Shown here: piece by piece, positions 23,786 through 32,216 of the stretch
How the letters are laid out: the number at the start of each line of letters is the position of its first letter
Numbering within the stretch: position 1 is the first letter of the stretch
DNA from: DAOVQB01 sp023128935
GTDB taxonomy: Bacteria; Eisenbacteria; RBG-16-71-46; CAIMUX01; WJJG01
Direction of reading: 5' to 3'
NCBI GenBank assembly: GCA_030628905.1
Contig: DAOVQB010000012.1
Span: 1 to 48,760 of the forward strand
Length of the DNA: 48,760 nucleotides
Translations under genes and position numbers: made by a program
Notes under the pieces: model-generated
The model's input: only the letters and a program-made list of their open reading frames with translations
Database searches by the model: none
What the model was told of the DNA's origin: nothing

Positions 23786-25960
23786 ATGAAGAAGCAAATG
23801 CTTCTTATTGCAATGTTGTTGTGTTTGTTAGCATGCTCTATCCCCCCGTCGAGCTCGAGGGCTACTGCTCCCGGCATGCTGGACACTACTTTCGTAACCG
23901 CCTTGGATGACAGGGGTTGTCGTGCCTACTGGGTGTTTTTCAATAGTAGGGTCTCCCGGGATCCCAGCACCGAGGAAATCCTGGGCCTTGCCCGCTCCAC
24001 GCCGCCTGAGGTCTGGGCGCGCAGGGTCCGCGCTGGCGGGATCGCGCTTCCAGATGAGCGCGATCGGCCGCTCTATGAGCCGTTCGTCCGCCAGGTTGCC
24101 GAGATCGGTCGGCTGCGCCACATAAGCCGCTGGCTGAACGCGGTGAGCGTGAGCCTATCCCCAGCAGATCTTCCGCGCATCGCCTCCCTGCCATTTGTCG
24201 CGAAAATTCGCCCAGTGGCGATTGCCACAGTGGCATCGATCGGCCCGGAATGGGACGATCTCGGCCGGCCGTTGGAGAGAACGATCCGGTCAATCGATGG
24301 AACGCCAAGAGATCCATCCGCCCTCGCCTTGAGTGCTGCGCCTCAAAGCCTCGCCGATGGCCGGGATCCCGGACTGGACTATGGCCCCTCACAGGGCCAA
24401 CTCGAGGAGATCAGTGTTCCGGCCGTACACGAGATGGGCTATTCCGGCAACCGTGTGCTGATGATGATGATCGACACCGGTTTCCGCAAGGATCACGAAG
24501 CTTTCGCCGAGACGGATTTCCTCGCGGAATGGGATTTCGTTTTTGGGGACGGCAATGTTCAAAACGAACCCGAGGATGATGAAAACCAGCATAATCACGG
24601 CACTGGCTGCTGGGGCACAGCTGGCGGTTACGCACCCGGCAATCTCATCGGACCGGGCTACGGCGCCACCTTTGCCCTGTCCAAGACAGAAGACATCCGC
24701 TCCGAGACGAGGGTGGAGGAGGACTACTATGTCGCCGCTCTGGAGTGGGCCGATAGCCTGGGGGTTGTGTTGACCAGCGCCAGCCTCTGCTATGTCTGTT
24801 TTGATTGCGGCTTCTGTTACGAGTATGAGGACAAAGATGGCGACACCGCTGTCATCTCGATTGCACTCGACATCGCTGCCGAGCGCGGAATCCTCTGCGT
24901 CAACGCTCAGGGTAACTATGGCTGCTACATGGGCAGCTTGGGAACCCCTGCCGACGCAGACAGCATGATTGCAGTCGGTGCCGTCGACAGCCTGGGCGAG
25001 ATCGCATCCTTCTCTGCCTGCGGGCCCACCTACGACGGTCGGATCAAGCCAGAGGTCGTGGCCCGCGGACGCCACACCTACTGGGCCGACGCGGGGGGAA
25101 CGAACACCTATGGCCACGCAAGCGGGACTTCGCTCTCCACGCCACTGGTGGCCGGCGCCGCAGCTCTACTCCTCGAGGCGCACCCCGAGTGGGGTCCCAT
25201 GGATGCTCGGGAGGCTCTGATGCAAACCGCGGATCGGGCCGGGGCTCCAGACAACCAGTACGGCTGGGGGCGGATCAATACCGAAGCGGCGTTGAACTGG
25301 ATGCCTGTGCAGTTCCCCGTACCCTTCTCGCTCGTGGAACCTGCGGACAGCGCACTTGTGTTGACGTTTGCCCCAACCTTCATCTGGCGGGCGAGCGAGG
25401 ATCCCGACAGCGGCGCCCCTCTCGAATATGCCATTTGGATCGAGGACGTAGAGGACCCCGTGAACTCGTGTAGCATCGCGGCGGGATCCGACACGCTCCT
25501 GACTCTTCCGTTCTTCCTGGAGCCGGAGAAGACCTATCAGTGGCAAGTGACCGTGGATGACATCGCGGGGAATCGCCGGTTCTCGCGGGAGACCTTCACG
25601 TTTCTGACTGGAGGGGCAGCCGACGTGCCGGAGACCGGCGAGCCCGACCGGCAAACAGACACCGCGGCCACCAGGTTGCGCATTCACTGTGCCCCAAATC
25701 CCTTCCAGGAGACGTTGCACTTCCAGGTGGAAGCCCCCGGGAACTTTTCGTCAGGAGATGCCCTGCGCTGGACCGTCTACGATCCGCTTGGGCGCCGGGT
25801 CGCTTCTGGTCTTGCGCGGGCGGGCGGGGATGGACGTTGCCTGGCGGCCTGGAATGGCAAGGCGGCCGGTGGCAAACAGGTGAGCCCCGGCATTTACTAC
25901 CTGGAAACGCGCAGCGGCGCCCGGTTTGCACGCCAAACGATAGTGCGGCTCCCTCAATAG
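23786..25960 (+). CDS. S8 subtilisin-like peptidase, lipoprotein-type, with sorting-type C-terminal domain
   Basis: The protein has 724 residues from the ATG at 23786 (GGAAGGA upstream). A lipobox-like LLAC at residues 14-17 suggests a lipoprotein signal with Cys17. A propeptide-like region (about 25-190) precedes the subtilase domain, whose catalytic triad is Asp230 in MIDTGF, His271 in NHGTGCWG and Ser449 in GTSLSTPLVAG. A fibronectin-like domain follows (about 515-610). The last 90 residues (CAPNPFQETLHF, VYDPLGRRVASG, VSPGIYYL) are a FlgD-Ig / Por-type C-terminal domain, used for export or surface attachment by type IX-related systems. It probably degrades or processes proteins outside the cell. 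Carrying both a lipobox and a sorting domain is unusual. Confidence 0.92.
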   Translation: MKKQMLLIAMLLCLLACSIPPSSSRATAPGMLDTTFVTALDDRGCRAYWVFFNSRVSRDPSTEEILGLARSTPPEVWARRVRAGGIALPDERDRPLYEPFVRQVAEIGRLRHISRWLNAVSVSLSPADLPRIASLPFVAKIRPVAIATVASIGPEWDDLGRPLERTIRSIDGTPRDPSALALSAAPQSLADGRDPGLDYGPSQGQLEEISVPAVHEMGYSGNRVLMMMIDTGFRKDHEAFAETDFLAEWDFVFGDGNVQNEPEDDENQHNHGTGCWGTAGGYAPGNLIGPGYGATFALSKTEDIRSETRVEEDYYVAALEWADSLGVVLTSASLCYVCFDCGFCYEYEDKDGDTAVISIALDIAAERGILCVNAQGNYGCYMGSLGTPADADSMIAVGAVDSLGEIASFSACGPTYDGRIKPEVVARGRHTYWADAGGTNTYGHASGTSLSTPLVAGAAALLLEAHPEWGPMDAREALMQTADRAGAPDNQYGWGRINTEAALNWMPVQFPVPFSLVEPADSALVLTFAPTFIWRASEDPDSGAPLEYAIWIEDVEDPVNSCSIAAGSDTLLTLPFFLEPEKTYQWQVTVDDIAGNRRFSRETFTFLTGGAADVPETGEPDRQTDTAATRLRIHCAPNPFQETLHFQVEAPGNFSSGDALRWTVYDPLGRRVASGLARAGGDGRCLAAWNGKAAGGKQVSPGIYYLETRSGARFARQTIVRLPQ

Positions 25961-26356
25961 TGTCAGCGGGGGGTCGGTGAGAAGCCCGGTTTGTGAGCGA
26001 GCGCGATAGGCCGGTTGCGGGTCAGCTGCCTCTTCCGCAGAGGAAACCCCATCGTAGCTACTCAGGTAGCACCACCGTGATGCCACCATCTGACGAAATG
26101 TAGCGCCTCCTTTCCCTCTCCCGATGGGGCCAGAGGTCGTGGTACGCGTGTTACTGGAGGAGGGAGACGCGACTTATGGGCACCCAAGATCCCAGGGAGA
26201 GGTCGCTGCGGAATCACTCGTCCCGAGCCTACCCTCCACGGCCTTGACGATTAATAGGGCACGTGACAGAATACTTGTCAAGATAAGTCCTGGCTGCAGG
26301 GGGGGATATGTGACAAGACAGGAGCATATTTATCGGAGGAATACAGAGGAATACAA
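25961..26356. other. Intergenic region upstream of the sulfatase-superfamily gene
   Basis: These 396 bp follow the subtilase gene. I see no gene; small open frames here lack ribosome-binding sites and protein-like composition. The promoter candidate is at 26244-26272. Just before the ATG, GAGGAATACA is repeated twice (about 26336-26355), doubling the ribosome-binding site. Confidence 0.55.
26244..26272 (+). promoter_or_regulatory. Candidate promoter for the sulfatase-superfamily gene
   Basis: TTGACG (26244-26249), a 17-nt spacer and CAGAAT (26267-26272), about 85 nt before the start codon. The -10 element matches consensus at four of six positions. Confidence 0.4.
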
Positions 26357-28297
26357 ATGAGTAGGTACGATGCAGGCGCCCGCCTGCTGGCGATCCTGAT
26401 CTTGGGGCTGGCTTCTGGGGCCATCTGGTTGTTGGAACCCCTGATCGGTTTCTGGGGCCACTTTCACCTCCTTGGCATGCCATGGCCTAGCCTGATTCTG
26501 CTCTACCTGTCCTTCGGTCTTGCCTGCTCGCTAGCCGCAGGTGCGATCGTATCTGCCGTGCTTGCCATATGGGCCGTGCAGCAGTCCTTTATAGCATTCG
26601 TCGCATACTGTCTCACAGGAACGCTCTCACTGGTGGCCACTCTGATTGCCACCCCACTCATCCGCGGTGAACTAGGCAAACTGCTCTTGCCCGTCTCCTA
26701 TGCGGTGGGCCCCTCTATCATCGTGATCCTTGGTGCGATAGTGACCGTCAAGCTCACGCCTCACCTGGTGCAACCCGTCCTCTCGCACCTGATCTGCCAT
26801 CCTGGCGGACGCGTCGCCAAGAGTCGTCTCGTCACGCTGCTGGTGCTTGTTGGCTTGATGATCCCTCTCACAATGCTGAAGGGAGAGCAGGCTCGCTACC
26901 GGCCCAATGGCGCCCCTGCCCGAACGCAGTTGCAAACTTCCCCCGGGACGGGGCCGATCCAGAACCTCCTGCTGGTCACGATCGACGCCCTCCGCGCGGA
27001 CCACCTGGGTGCCTATGGCTACGAGCGCCCGACCTCGCCGGTCATCGATTCGCTGGCCGCCGAGTCGGTGCTTTTTGAGCACTGCTTCTCCCAAGGAAAC
27101 CGAACCGAGTTGAGCATGGGATCCATGTTCACCTCGCTGTACCCGTCGATGCACTCGGTGCGGCGCGTGAAGTACATGGCCAACGCTCTACCCGATGAGA
27201 TTGAAACCCTCGCAGAAAGCCTGCGTGATGCAGGGCTGCGCACCGTGGGCCTCATGGACAACCCGTACTTGAAGCGGGAATGGGGTCTCACGCAGGGTTT
27301 CGATCTGGTCAAGGAGTTTCACTACGGCTACCTAGGCCTGCTTCCCGTCCGCTGCCTTCTCAGGCTGGGACTGCTTTCCAGCCCCAACCGCGTTCCGCTT
27401 GCGCCCGTCCCCCGCGCCGATCTCGTGATCGACGAAGCCATCCGCCAGCTGCGTCACCTGAAGGACAGGCCTTTCTACCTCTACGTCCACCTCATGGACG
27501 TGCACCACCCCTACATACCTCCCAAGCCATACGAAGCCTCCTTCCAGACGCCAGGCGCATCATCCACGCAGGCCAAGTCGTTCTGGATGTCCCACTGGGC
27601 GGTGTTCAATATGTTGCCCTCTGAAGAGGAACTGCTTCCGCGCGCGGACCTGCTAAGGGTCACCGACCTCTATGATGCTGCGATCCGCTACGTGGATGCG
27701 CAGATTGGACGCCTTCTGAAGCAGATGGACCTGCTCGGGCTTTCCGAGAACACCCTTGTGATCCTGACCTCGGATCACGGCGATGAGTTCCTTGAACATG
27801 GGGACATATTGCACAAGAACCAGTTCCTATACGATGAACTGATCCACGTCCCGCTCATCATCCGCACTCCGGGCAACGAGAAGCCACGACGGGTAGAGGA
27901 AATCGTCCGACACATCGATTTTCTGCCCACTGTTCAGGAGATCTTTGGCCTCCCGATCGGTGGGGATGTGCAAGGCCAGAGCCTGAAGCCCTTGCTCTTC
28001 GGTTCACCGGGCTGGGTGGAGGTTCCAGCTTTCAGCCAATCGTACGAGTTTGCCGCTGTCCGAACACAAACACACAAGCTGATGTACAACCTCCCAAATG
28101 GAAAGTCCCACTGCTTTGATCTACTGGTGGATCCGGCGGAGATGAACAATGTCTACGGCGAAGCTGCAGCGTGCGAGTCCCTGGAGAGCGCTTTGATGAA
28201 ATTCCTCCTAAAGGTAATAATCCCCCATGATAGGGATAATTTGCAGGAAATCGACGAACGCACGCGCGAGCAGCTCCGTTCACTTGGATACATGTAG
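26357..28297 (+). CDS. Membrane-bound sulfatase/phosphotransferase-superfamily protein
   Basis: The protein has 646 residues. About five hydrophobic helices (residues 8-175) precede a periplasmic alkaline-phosphatase-fold domain of the sulfatase family. Metal-site motifs are present: TIDALRADHLGAYGY (Asp210), HLMDVHHPYIPP, and TSDHGDEFLEHG (Asp473, His474). The nucleophile region reads RTELSMGSMFTSLYPSMHS. Aligned on SLYPSMHS, the place of the usual C/S-x-P-x-R formylglycine motif holds Thr250, with no Pro or Arg. The family uses a Thr nucleophile in phosphoethanolamine and lipoteichoic-acid synthases, so this could be a phosphotransferase acting on envelope glycans or lipids rather than a sulfatase. 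The nearby O-antigen-ligase-like gene supports an envelope role. Confidence 0.85.
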   Translation: MSRYDAGARLLAILILGLASGAIWLLEPLIGFWGHFHLLGMPWPSLILLYLSFGLACSLAAGAIVSAVLAIWAVQQSFIAFVAYCLTGTLSLVATLIATPLIRGELGKLLLPVSYAVGPSIIVILGAIVTVKLTPHLVQPVLSHLICHPGGRVAKSRLVTLLVLVGLMIPLTMLKGEQARYRPNGAPARTQLQTSPGTGPIQNLLLVTIDALRADHLGAYGYERPTSPVIDSLAAESVLFEHCFSQGNRTELSMGSMFTSLYPSMHSVRRVKYMANALPDEIETLAESLRDAGLRTVGLMDNPYLKREWGLTQGFDLVKEFHYGYLGLLPVRCLLRLGLLSSPNRVPLAPVPRADLVIDEAIRQLRHLKDRPFYLYVHLMDVHHPYIPPKPYEASFQTPGASSTQAKSFWMSHWAVFNMLPSEEELLPRADLLRVTDLYDAAIRYVDAQIGRLLKQMDLLGLSENTLVILTSDHGDEFLEHGDILHKNQFLYDELIHVPLIIRTPGNEKPRRVEEIVRHIDFLPTVQEIFGLPIGGDVQGQSLKPLLFGSPGWVEVPAFSQSYEFAAVRTQTHKLMYNLPNGKSHCFDLLVDPAEMNNVYGEAAACESLESALMKFLLKVIIPHDRDNLQEIDERTREQLRSLGYM

Positions 28298-28612
28298 GTT
28301 TCTAGGGTGCTAACACAGAAACTCCTTTTCACATTGATGGCCGCGCCGCCCCTGGCATTCAAGCCCGACGCAGTGGCCGAGTGCCAAGGAACTTCTGTGA
28401 CAGAACACTGGCCCGTCTTTTCAAGGGCACCCCGTTCGTCCCGGTCTTCGACACTTCGTAGCCGGGCCGCACCCCCTGCTGAGCACCCCGATCTCGTCTG
28501 CAGCCACTCCCGACTTGCCGAAAATCCTGTCTGACCTAAAAATCCTGTCAGGAAGCGACCTGAGTAGTTACACCCCATCCAGGAGGGCATGCTCTCACGT
28601 CCTGGCGTGTAC
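28298..28612. other. Intergenic region between converging genes
   Basis: These 315 bp separate the ends of two converging genes. The only pattern is a direct repeat AAATCCTGTC at about 28520-28552, with partial dyad symmetry (CCTGTC...GTCAGG). No gene and no convincing terminator T-run are seen. Confidence 0.5.
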
Positions 28613-30076
28613 TTACCGGCCGCCAGCCAGCCGGCTGCGGACCTTGGGTGCCGACTTCTGCTGATCCCAGACCTCGCGCGCAAGCAATCCCAGTGAGAAA
28701 ATGATCCACATGAAGTAGATGAAAACATCGCCTCGTTGATGATCGGTACGCAGCTGCCCGAAAAGGAACTGCACCGCCGCGATGTGAAACATCGCTGAGA
28801 GCCCTCGCTCGACTGGAATATCCCCTACGGAGAACCCGCGGCCGACCCAGGTTCGTTGCAGGACGCGACCTGCGAGATAGAGATAGGCGGGTAGTCCGAC
28901 AAGGCCGATTGTATAAACATAGTAGATGTACGCATTGTGGGGCCACGCAGCCCTCTCTCCCTTCAAGTACGTCCCAATCTCGAAGTAGGGGCCGTGCCCG
29001 AAGACAGGATTCTCCAAGATCCGGTCCCAGATGTATGTCCAGACATGCCGCCGGGTCTCTGGAATACCGCCTTCCAAGCGCGTCGCGAACATCCTTGTCA
29101 GTAACGTGTTCTTCGCATAGTGAGTGAGGATTGCTTCTTCAAGAACGAAAAGCCCTACAATTACCGTGGCGCCGATCGCAAACCTCCTCCAACTAAACTC
29201 CCCGCTGAAGAGCCAGAGGAAATAGGTAAGCCCCAGGAAGAAACCCATGAGGCCCCCGCGATTCCCGGTTAGACCGAGGACATAGATCGATGCCACCGCC
29301 AGGAACCAATGATAGGCGCGCATCCAGGGCCTCTGCCGGTAGTAGATCGCCAGGTAGATCTGCAGAATCACCATGACGGCCGTGGAATCCCCCAGTAGGG
29401 CATGCGTGAAGATTCCGCCGACCCGTCCCGTAACCACCTCCGTAAATAGGCCCTTGCCGCCGATCGGTGCTAGGAATGCCTGGGGCAGCCAGACGATGCC
29501 GGGAAAGTGCCGCTGCATGACGCTGCTGAAATAGACAACCATCATGCTAATCGTGAACATCTCAACCAGGAAGAGCAGTCTCTGACGCGATCGCGCCACG
29601 TTCATGACTACATAATACAAGAGAATGGGTGTCATCAGGTTCCGCAGAGCCAGCAGGCATTTTTCAAGATGCCACGTATTCTCAACGTGTATAAGGGAAA
29701 AGACGTGAACCGCTATATAAGCGACAATTGCCCAATCCAAAGGCGTTCGCCGTGCCCGCGGTTCCCGCCGCAAGGCCATCCGGACCACCCAAAGCGCGGT
29801 GAGAAAGATAAGGATGATGAAGTTCGTGCTGCCGAATTTAATCACAGCAGGGTAGGGATAGATGATGAAAAATAGCCCGACGCCAACAAAGAGCGGGTAA
29901 CGCAACGCAACAAGGACATAGATGGCAGCGGCGACGATTTTCACGAACCGGCCATAGTGCATCCCCCCGCCGAGGGTTCCCAGGAAGAGTCCGACAAGAA
30001 CGGCCAGAACAATCCAGACCGCGGGTTTCAGTAATAGATCCTGGATACGTGTGCCATAGAGTTCGGAACGGCTCAT
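28613..30076 (-). CDS. O-antigen ligase/polymerase-like membrane protein (Wzy/WaaL family)
   Basis: The protein has 487 residues from the ATG at 30076; longer frames upstream are Gly/Pro-rich and non-coding in style. It has about eleven hydrophobic helices, with a large periplasmic loop toward the C-terminus. That loop contains RILENPVFGHGPYFEIG and WPHNAYIYYVYTIGLVG, the His-Asn motif typical of the Wzy_C/O-antigen ligase family. Such proteins join undecaprenyl-linked glycan to lipid A core, polymerise O-units or transfer glycans to proteins. Substrate unknown. No glycosyltransferase cluster lies beside it; the nearest envelope gene is the sulfatase-family gene converging from the other side. 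Confidence 0.85.
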   Translation of the reverse strand: MSRSELYGTRIQDLLLKPAVWIVLAVLVGLFLGTLGGGMHYGRFVKIVAAAIYVLVALRYPLFVGVGLFFIIYPYPAVIKFGSTNFIILIFLTALWVVRMALRREPRARRTPLDWAIVAYIAVHVFSLIHVENTWHLEKCLLALRNLMTPILLYYVVMNVARSRQRLLFLVEMFTISMMVVYFSSVMQRHFPGIVWLPQAFLAPIGGKGLFTEVVTGRVGGIFTHALLGDSTAVMVILQIYLAIYYRQRPWMRAYHWFLAVASIYVLGLTGNRGGLMGFFLGLTYFLWLFSGEFSWRRFAIGATVIVGLFVLEEAILTHYAKNTLLTRMFATRLEGGIPETRRHVWTYIWDRILENPVFGHGPYFEIGTYLKGERAAWPHNAYIYYVYTIGLVGLPAYLYLAGRVLQRTWVGRGFSVGDIPVERGLSAMFHIAAVQFLFGQLRTDHQRGDVFIYFMWIIFSLGLLAREVWDQQKSAPKVRSRLAGGR

Positions 30077-30515
30077 GGGGATGCCATGTAGGCCGTGACC
30101 TCTGGAGCCACCGGCACCTGGTGCCCCACCACCCGGGACACCACCGGGACCGCGAAACCGGATACCAGGCACCGCTCTCTCCAACGGCCCGCGATGCTTA
30201 GCAGGCAGGCTGGCCCTGGTGGACTTGGATTCGTCGTATCCTGGCACGTGCCCCCCTGTTGTGCCGCCCGCCCCGCCATGAGCGTGCCGTGCCCCATGGC
30301 GAGGGTGCGTAAGCCCCTCCTCTGAGTTTCGTCACCCCCTATGATGCTCTGAACCCCCTGCGAGGAGAGGATCGATGTTCCTGCATCTTGCTCAACCTGT
30401 TGTGGTGGGTCAAGATCGCAGGCAGGAGGTGCTCTGGTATACTCGATGCGCATCCAGGTGGAAGCCCGCGGCGCATTTGCCGGGGCAGTCCGGGTACTGC
30501 TCGGAAGGGGGAGTT
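30077..30515. other. Intergenic region between divergent genes
   Basis: The 439 bp hold a perfect GGCACC-T-GGTGCC palindrome (30113-30125) close to the ligase start and an extended -10 element (30435-30443) before the glycosylase gene. Open frames here are Gly/Pro/Arg-rich and not protein-like. An ATG at 30375 has a good Shine-Dalgarno sequence but lies upstream of the promoter. Confidence 0.5.
30435..30443 (+). promoter_or_regulatory. Extended -10 promoter for the endonuclease-III-like gene
   Basis: TGGTATACT is an extended -10 element (TGn plus TATACT, 30438-30443). No good -35 is seen. It argues for the GTG at 30516 as the start, since the ATG at 30375 would lie upstream of the transcript. 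Confidence 0.45.
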
Positions 30516-31193
30516 GTGGGCGCAACCGACCAAATCAGAAGGTGTTCCAGAGAAATCCCGGATGCCTACCGGCGGCTCCGCGCGAGAAATGGCCCCCTGG
30601 GCTGGTGGCCGGGCCGGACGCGCCTCGAGATCATCGTTGGCGCAATCCTGACACAGAACACAGCTTGGACGAATGTCGAGAAAGCCATCCGGGCAATGAA
30701 GGATACTCGTCTCCTGGCCCTCAATAATCTCAAAACCGCAACCGCCTTGGAACTCGAGGAGGCCATCCGTCCCTCGGGCTACTTCAGACAGAAAGCCAAG
30801 AAGATCAGTGCGTTTCTCCAATTCCTTGATGATGCGTATGCCGGCCGGCTGGACCAGATGAGCCGGGCTTCCACGCCTCGGCTGCGAAATCAGCTGCTCG
30901 CCATTTGGGGCATCGGCCCTGAGACAGCCGATAGCATTCTCCTGTATGCCTTCAAGCGACCGGTCTTCGTCGTGGATGCATACACACGAAGGATTGCCAC
31001 GCGTCATAGGTGGATAGGAGCAAGTCCGACATACGATGATCTACAGGCTCTCTTCGTACACCACCTCCCGGCGGATGTTGACCTGTACAACGATTATCAT
31101 GCGCAGATGGTCTGGACCGGAAAGCACCACTGCCGTGTGCAACCCCGGTGTGAGGGATGTCCCCTTCGAGCCCTAAGGGCTCGCGGGAGGTGA
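30516..31193 (+). CDS. Endonuclease-III-fold DNA glycosylase, probably monofunctional
   Basis: The protein has 225 residues from the GTG at 30516, which follows GGGGGAG; an in-frame ATG at 30375 would add 47 unconvincing residues. It has the HhH-GPD fold: GAILTQNTAWTNVEKAI, the helix-hairpin-helix WGIGPETADSILLY (about 131-144) and catalytic Asp154 in VVDAYTRR. The Lys that makes bifunctional Nth-type lyases is Glu136 here (GPET for GRKT), so it should be a simple glycosylase such as a 3-methyladenine or similar base remover. Cysteines 206, 212 and 215 recall the [4Fe-4S] loop, but the fourth Cys is missing. Its last 21 bp overlap the end of the PAP2 gene on the other strand. Confidence 0.88.
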   Translation: MGATDQIRRCSREIPDAYRRLRARNGPLGWWPGRTRLEIIVGAILTQNTAWTNVEKAIRAMKDTRLLALNNLKTATALELEEAIRPSGYFRQKAKKISAFLQFLDDAYAGRLDQMSRASTPRLRNQLLAIWGIGPETADSILLYAFKRPVFVVDAYTRRIATRHRWIGASPTYDDLQALFVHHLPADVDLYNDYHAQMVWTGKHHCRVQPRCEGCPLRALRARGR

Positions 31194-32216
31194 AACGAAG
31201 TTGGTCCTGCGCGAACCATCCAGCAAACGCGTGATTGCAGTGTGGATCTTTGGGCCCAGTAGGCCCATGACCAATCCCACAGCCAGACCAGCGATAGTAT
31301 CCACCGCGTAGTGAAATCCCCCATAGACGGCTCCGACGAATATCCCGATGGCAATCGCTAGCACGATCCACGCTAGCCAGCCAAGGCTCCGGCGGCTTAC
31401 TAGCCATACGCAGACAATCGCCGCCACATGAGAGGACGGGAAAGCCGTGCCCACGGACGAGCCCCCACGCAGCATCCAATGTGCGACGCGGGCAAAGAAG
31501 GCATGCTTTACTTCCGGGCCCAGTGGACCAAAGAATTGAAAGGGTCCTTTGACGGGCAACAAGATGAACACGCAAGAACAAAAGATGAATGTCGTCATCA
31601 CGCTTGTGATATAGAGGCGAAACTCCCGGCGAGAACGCGCTAGGTAAAGGAAGAGAGTCACTCCCAGGATTGTCGGCGCATATGCCACATAGGAAAAGTG
31701 CAGAAGCTCCGACACGGCAACAGCAGGCACCATGCGCCACAGTTCCTCACTCGGCTGCAGCCCGAAGATGGCTTGTTCCAAAGCCACTACCCGACTATCG
31801 AGATACCCTGTTGTGACAAGCCTGTTGAGGTGTTGCGCGTAATTGTAGAAAAGCGGAATCAGAAACATTGGATACCAGTCCCTGGTCCACCGCAGCCAGG
31901 GATATCCCTCGCGCGGAACGAACCTAAGGCAGCTCACAGCGACCAAGAGAAGCAGATACACACCGGTGAGTGGCGTCCTGTCGGAAACCGGAAGGGGCGA
32001 GAAGATGAGCAGCGCACTGGCTAGAATGAGGTAAACCATGATCACGAGATCGACAGGGAAATAGCCTCTGCCCTGCGCGCCAGCGTGAGATGGCGTTCTT
32101 GACTCCGGGCTGTACCCGCTACGGTTAGACAACCTCCGCTCCGCCACGTCATGCTCGCACCAGGCCTCTGAGATAGCGGGGCCCTGGCTGCGTGTTTTGC
32201 CTATGTGCGCGGACAT
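31173..32216 (-). CDS. PAP2-superfamily membrane protein of the Aur1/inositolphosphotransferase type
   Basis: The protein has 347 residues and starts at 32216 with GGAGGG upstream. The start codon overlaps the stop of the preceding gene by one base (TGATG), so translation is probably coupled. There are about six to seven hydrophobic helices after a polar N-terminal 50. The PAP2 catalytic signatures are present: VKGPFQFFG (about 222-230), PSSH (260-263, His263) and YGGFHYAVD (298-306, His302 and Asp306). SELLHFSYVAYAP is typical of the PAP2_3/Aur1 subgroup. In fungi Aur1 moves phosphoinositol from phosphatidylinositol to ceramide. Placed last in a ceramide-type operon, this protein is my candidate for adding a head group to ceramide, or for a lipid phosphatase. 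The sugar or alcohol cannot be told. Confidence 0.85.
   Translation of the reverse strand: MSAHIGKTRSQGPAISEAWCEHDVAERRLSNRSGYSPESRTPSHAGAQGRGYFPVDLVIMVYLILASALLIFSPLPVSDRTPLTGVYLLLLVAVSCLRFVPREGYPWLRWTRDWYPMFLIPLFYNYAQHLNRLVTTGYLDSRVVALEQAIFGLQPSEELWRMVPAVAVSELLHFSYVAYAPTILGVTLFLYLARSRREFRLYITSVMTTFIFCSCVFILLPVKGPFQFFGPLGPEVKHAFFARVAHWMLRGGSSVGTAFPSSHVAAIVCVWLVSRRSLGWLAWIVLAIAIGIFVGAVYGGFHYAVDTIAGLAVGLVMGLLGPKIHTAITRLLDGSRRTNFVSPPASP

Noticed and set aside
26124..26360. 78-residue open frame upstream of the sulfatase-family gene
   Set aside because: Weak start context; it covers the promoter region and resembles no protein.
30375..30515. Upstream extension of the endonuclease-III-like protein
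   Set aside because: The ATG has a good Shine-Dalgarno sequence, but the extended -10 element lies downstream of it and the added residues are Trp/Cys/His-rich without family similarity.
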